In this document: positions 5,939 to 8,380 of the stretch, piece by piece
Layout: every line of letters starts with the position of its first letter
How positions within the stretch are numbered: the stretch's first letter is position 1
Assembly (NCBI GenBank): GCA_002700865.1
Contig: PAFB01000074.1
Span: forward strand, 1-8,380
Direction: 5' to 3'
Origin: Rhodospirillaceae bacterium
Lineage (GTDB): Bacteria > Pseudomonadota > Alphaproteobacteria > UBA7985
DNA: 8,380 nucleotides
Position numbers and translations under genes: made by a program
Notes under the pieces: generated by a model
Told to the model about the DNA's origin: nothing
Databases searched by the model: none
The model's input: the letters and a program-made list of their open reading frames with translations, nothing else

Positions 5939-5954
5939 CTTGCACGTTTGCAAG
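5939..5954. promoter_or_regulatory. Palindrome CTTGCACGTTTGCAAG upstream of the hydroxyproline operon, candidate operator
   Basis: Six-bp arms CTTGCA and TGCAAG flank a 4-nt centre, 18 nt after the hydrolase stop and 58 nt before the deaminase start. The right arm overlaps a possible -35 (TTGCAA, 5948-5953) with a weak -10 (TAGGCT, 5970-5975) 16 nt further on, an arrangement that would suit repression of the hydroxyproline genes. It could equally be a short RNA hairpin at the end of the hydrolase transcript; no T run follows. Confidence 0.4.
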
Positions 5955-5999
5955 TCTCTAAACCCTTGTTAGGCTCCTGCGAATTCTAACCGATTTGCC

Positions 6000-6003
6000 G
6001 GAG
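6000..6003 (+). promoter_or_regulatory. Ribosome binding site GGAG deciding the deaminase start
   Basis: GGAG lies 9 nt before the ATG at 6013. It supports that ATG over the in-frame TTG at 5995, which lies 5' of this site. Confidence 0.6.
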
Positions 6004-6012
6004 ACTGTTTCC

Positions 6013-6998
<986 letters not shown>

Positions 6999-7008
<10 letters not shown>

Positions 7009-7931
7009 TCGACAGCCACACTGGCGGTGAACCTACCCGCGTGATCCTCAGCGGTGGCCCCGATCTGGGCGGAGGCAGCATCGAGGCGCAGGCGCAGCGG
7101 CTGGCGCGGGATCATCAGGACTTTCTAACAGCCGTGCTGGCAGAACCACGCGGACAACCGGCCATGGTCGCCGCATTGCTGGTCCCTCCCACCTCGCCCG
7201 ACAGCACCACAGGCGTGATTTACTTCGACGTTGCGGCCGTGATCGGCATGTGTGGGCATGGCACCATGGGCCTTGCGGTGACACTGGCCCATCTGGGCCG
7301 AATTTCACCGGGGACGCACCGCTTTGATACCCGCGCGGGCCAAGTTGGCGTGGAATTGCACGACGCCAACACCGTAACAGTCCGCAACATCGAAAGCCGG
7401 CTTGTGCAAGCCGATGTCTGCGTGGACGTGCCGGGTTTGGGGACAGTGACGGGGGACATAGCCTACGGTGGAAATTGGTTCTACATCATCGAACCCAGTC
7501 CTCTGGCGGTGGCGGCTGCGAACATCCGCGCCCTCACCGATCAGGCCGTTGCGATCCGCGACGCCGTCAACGCGCAAGGGCCAATCGGCCCTCATGGCGA
7601 GGTTGTGGATCATGTTATCTTCCAGCAAGACGTTCGCGACGCGGCCGTAGACAGCCGGTCGTTTGTGCTCTGCCCCGACGATACCTATGACCGATCCCCC
7701 TGCGGCACCGGCAGCTCGGGGCGGCTGGCGTGTCTGGCGGCAAAGGGGCTCTTGGCCCCGGGCATGACCATCACGCACGAAAGCGTCATTGGCAGTCGCT
7801 TTGAGGTCTCTTACCAACCCGGGCTCTCCGGTGGCGTCATTCCGACGCTGCGCGGTCAAGCCCACGTGATGGCGGAAGCCAACCTGCTGTTTCACCCCAC
7901 AGACCCCTTTGCCAAAGGCGTGATCCTGTGA
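6999..7931 (+). CDS. Proline-racemase-family 4-hydroxyproline 2-epimerase
   Basis: Cofactor-independent epimerase of 310 residues that interconverts trans-4-hydroxy-L-proline and cis-4-hydroxy-D-proline by a two-cysteine acid/base mechanism. Both catalytic cysteines are present: Cys85 in MCGHGT and Cys235 in DRSPCGTGSSGR. This argues against trans-3-hydroxyproline dehydratase, where one cysteine is Thr. The N-terminus MHVIDSHTGGEPTRV and the EPRGQPAMVAALLVPP segment (49-64) follow the hydroxyproline-epimerase pattern rather than proline racemase (RREPRGHxDMYG-like). The start ATG lies inside the deaminase gene, 10 nt before its stop end, and the stop overlaps the next gene's GTG by 4 nt, so the three genes are translationally coupled. 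Proline itself, 3-hydroxyproline or hydroxyproline betaine derivatives are possible alternative substrates. Confidence 0.88.
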
Positions 7932-8380
7932 GCGAGACTGTCGCCATTGTTGGCGCGGGGATTGTGGGCATCAATATCGGGCTGGAATTGCAGCGCAGGG
8001 GCTTTGCGGTCAGCCTGTATGACCGCGCCCCGCTCGATGGCACTGAACGGGCAAGTGCAGGCAATGCCGGCGCCTTCGCCTTTACCGACGTGATGCCCTT
8101 GGCCACGCCGGGGATCATGCGCAAAGCGCCGCGATGGTTGATTGATCCCCTCGGCCCCCTGTCGATCCCACCGCGCTACGCACTCAATATTGCACCGTGG
8201 ATGCTGCGGTTCTGGCGCGCAAGCAGGCCGGATCGCTTTGCCGCAGGCGTGGCGGCACAGAGCCGCCTGATGGCGCTGAGCCGAGACGCTTTGGAGCGCC
8301 AGGTCAAGGATGTCGCGGGCGAAAATCTGCTGCTGCGACAGGGTCAGTTGCAGCTTTACGAGGGCGAGGCTGAATATCGC
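7928..8380 (+). CDS. FAD-dependent DadA-like D-amino-acid (D-hydroxyproline) oxidoreductase, N-terminal 151 codons, cut by window edge
   Basis: Translation from GTG gives MSETVAIVGAGIVGINIG, with the FAD-binding GxGxxG at 9-14 and the acidic residue after the second strand (YD, residues 31-32), a Rossmann signature of the DAO superfamily. The motif SAGNAGAFAFTDVMPLATPG (47-66) and the following PPRYALNIAPWMLRFW stretch resemble D-amino-acid dehydrogenases (DadA). In context it should oxidise cis-4-hydroxy-D-proline, the epimerase product, to pyrroline-4-hydroxy-2-carboxylate, feeding electrons to the respiratory chain or oxygen. The GTG start overlaps the epimerase stop as GTGA (7928-7931). 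The frame is open at the right edge, so the substrate domain is missing here. Confidence 0.87.
   Translation, partial: MSETVAIVGAGIVGINIGLELQRRGFAVSLYDRAPLDGTERASAGNAGAFAFTDVMPLATPGIMRKAPRWLIDPLGPLSIPPRYALNIAPWMLRFWRASRPDRFAAGVAAQSRLMALSRDALERQVKDVAGENLLLRQGQLQLYEGEAEYR

Noticed and set aside
5995..6012. TTG start for the DapA-family gene
   Set aside because: The GGAG ribosome binding site lies downstream of this TTG and is well spaced for the ATG at 6013.

Overview
The window reads as a metabolic, non-mobile stretch of an alphaproteobacterial chromosome, most likely a marine Roseobacter-group (Rhodobacteraceae) organism. The grounds are the moderately high GC, tight gene packing with ATGA/GTGA overlaps, a DmdA-like aminomethyltransferase-family protein, a PRK08162-type acyl-CoA synthetase and a hydroxyproline catabolic operon. 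The taxonomic call is inference from gene content and remembered protein families, not from a search.

Minus strand, positions 4337 down to 1: a small DUF2256 zinc-ribbon-like gene, a DmdA-like/GcvT-fold protein, an ECHDC3-like crotonase, an acyl-CoA synthetase, and the first 126 codons of phnX (phosphonoacetaldehyde hydrolase), which runs off the left edge. The last three lie in one tight unit (8-nt-scale gaps or overlaps), and phnX overlaps the ligase stop by ATGA. A folate-type demethylase fold, a crotonase lacking both canonical glutamates, a CoA ligase and a phosphonatase make an odd set. It superficially resembles the DMSP demethylation pathway (DmdA/DmdB/DmdD), but none of the three is a clean match, and phosphonate C-P cleavage has no part in that pathway. 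This is the most likely place for an undescribed catabolic pathway.

Centre, 4338-4868: a divergent intergenic region drives DUF2256 leftward and a short XRE regulator rightward. The regulator appears to be leaderless, and its last ~38 residues read like non-coding DNA with hairpins. A strong 12-bp-stem hairpin separates it from the next gene.

Plus strand, 4869-8380: an exported alpha/beta hydrolase, then a translationally coupled operon of a DapA-family deaminase, a two-cysteine proline-racemase-family epimerase and the start of a DadA-like FAD oxidoreductase. Together these fit trans-4-hydroxy-L-proline degradation: epimerisation to cis-4-hydroxy-D-proline, oxidation to pyrroline-4-hydroxy-2-carboxylate, then deamination to alpha-ketoglutarate semialdehyde. 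The final semialdehyde dehydrogenase would lie to the right of the window. No rRNA, tRNA, CRISPR array, insertion sequence or phage gene was seen. No gene-free stretch exceeds 300 bases.
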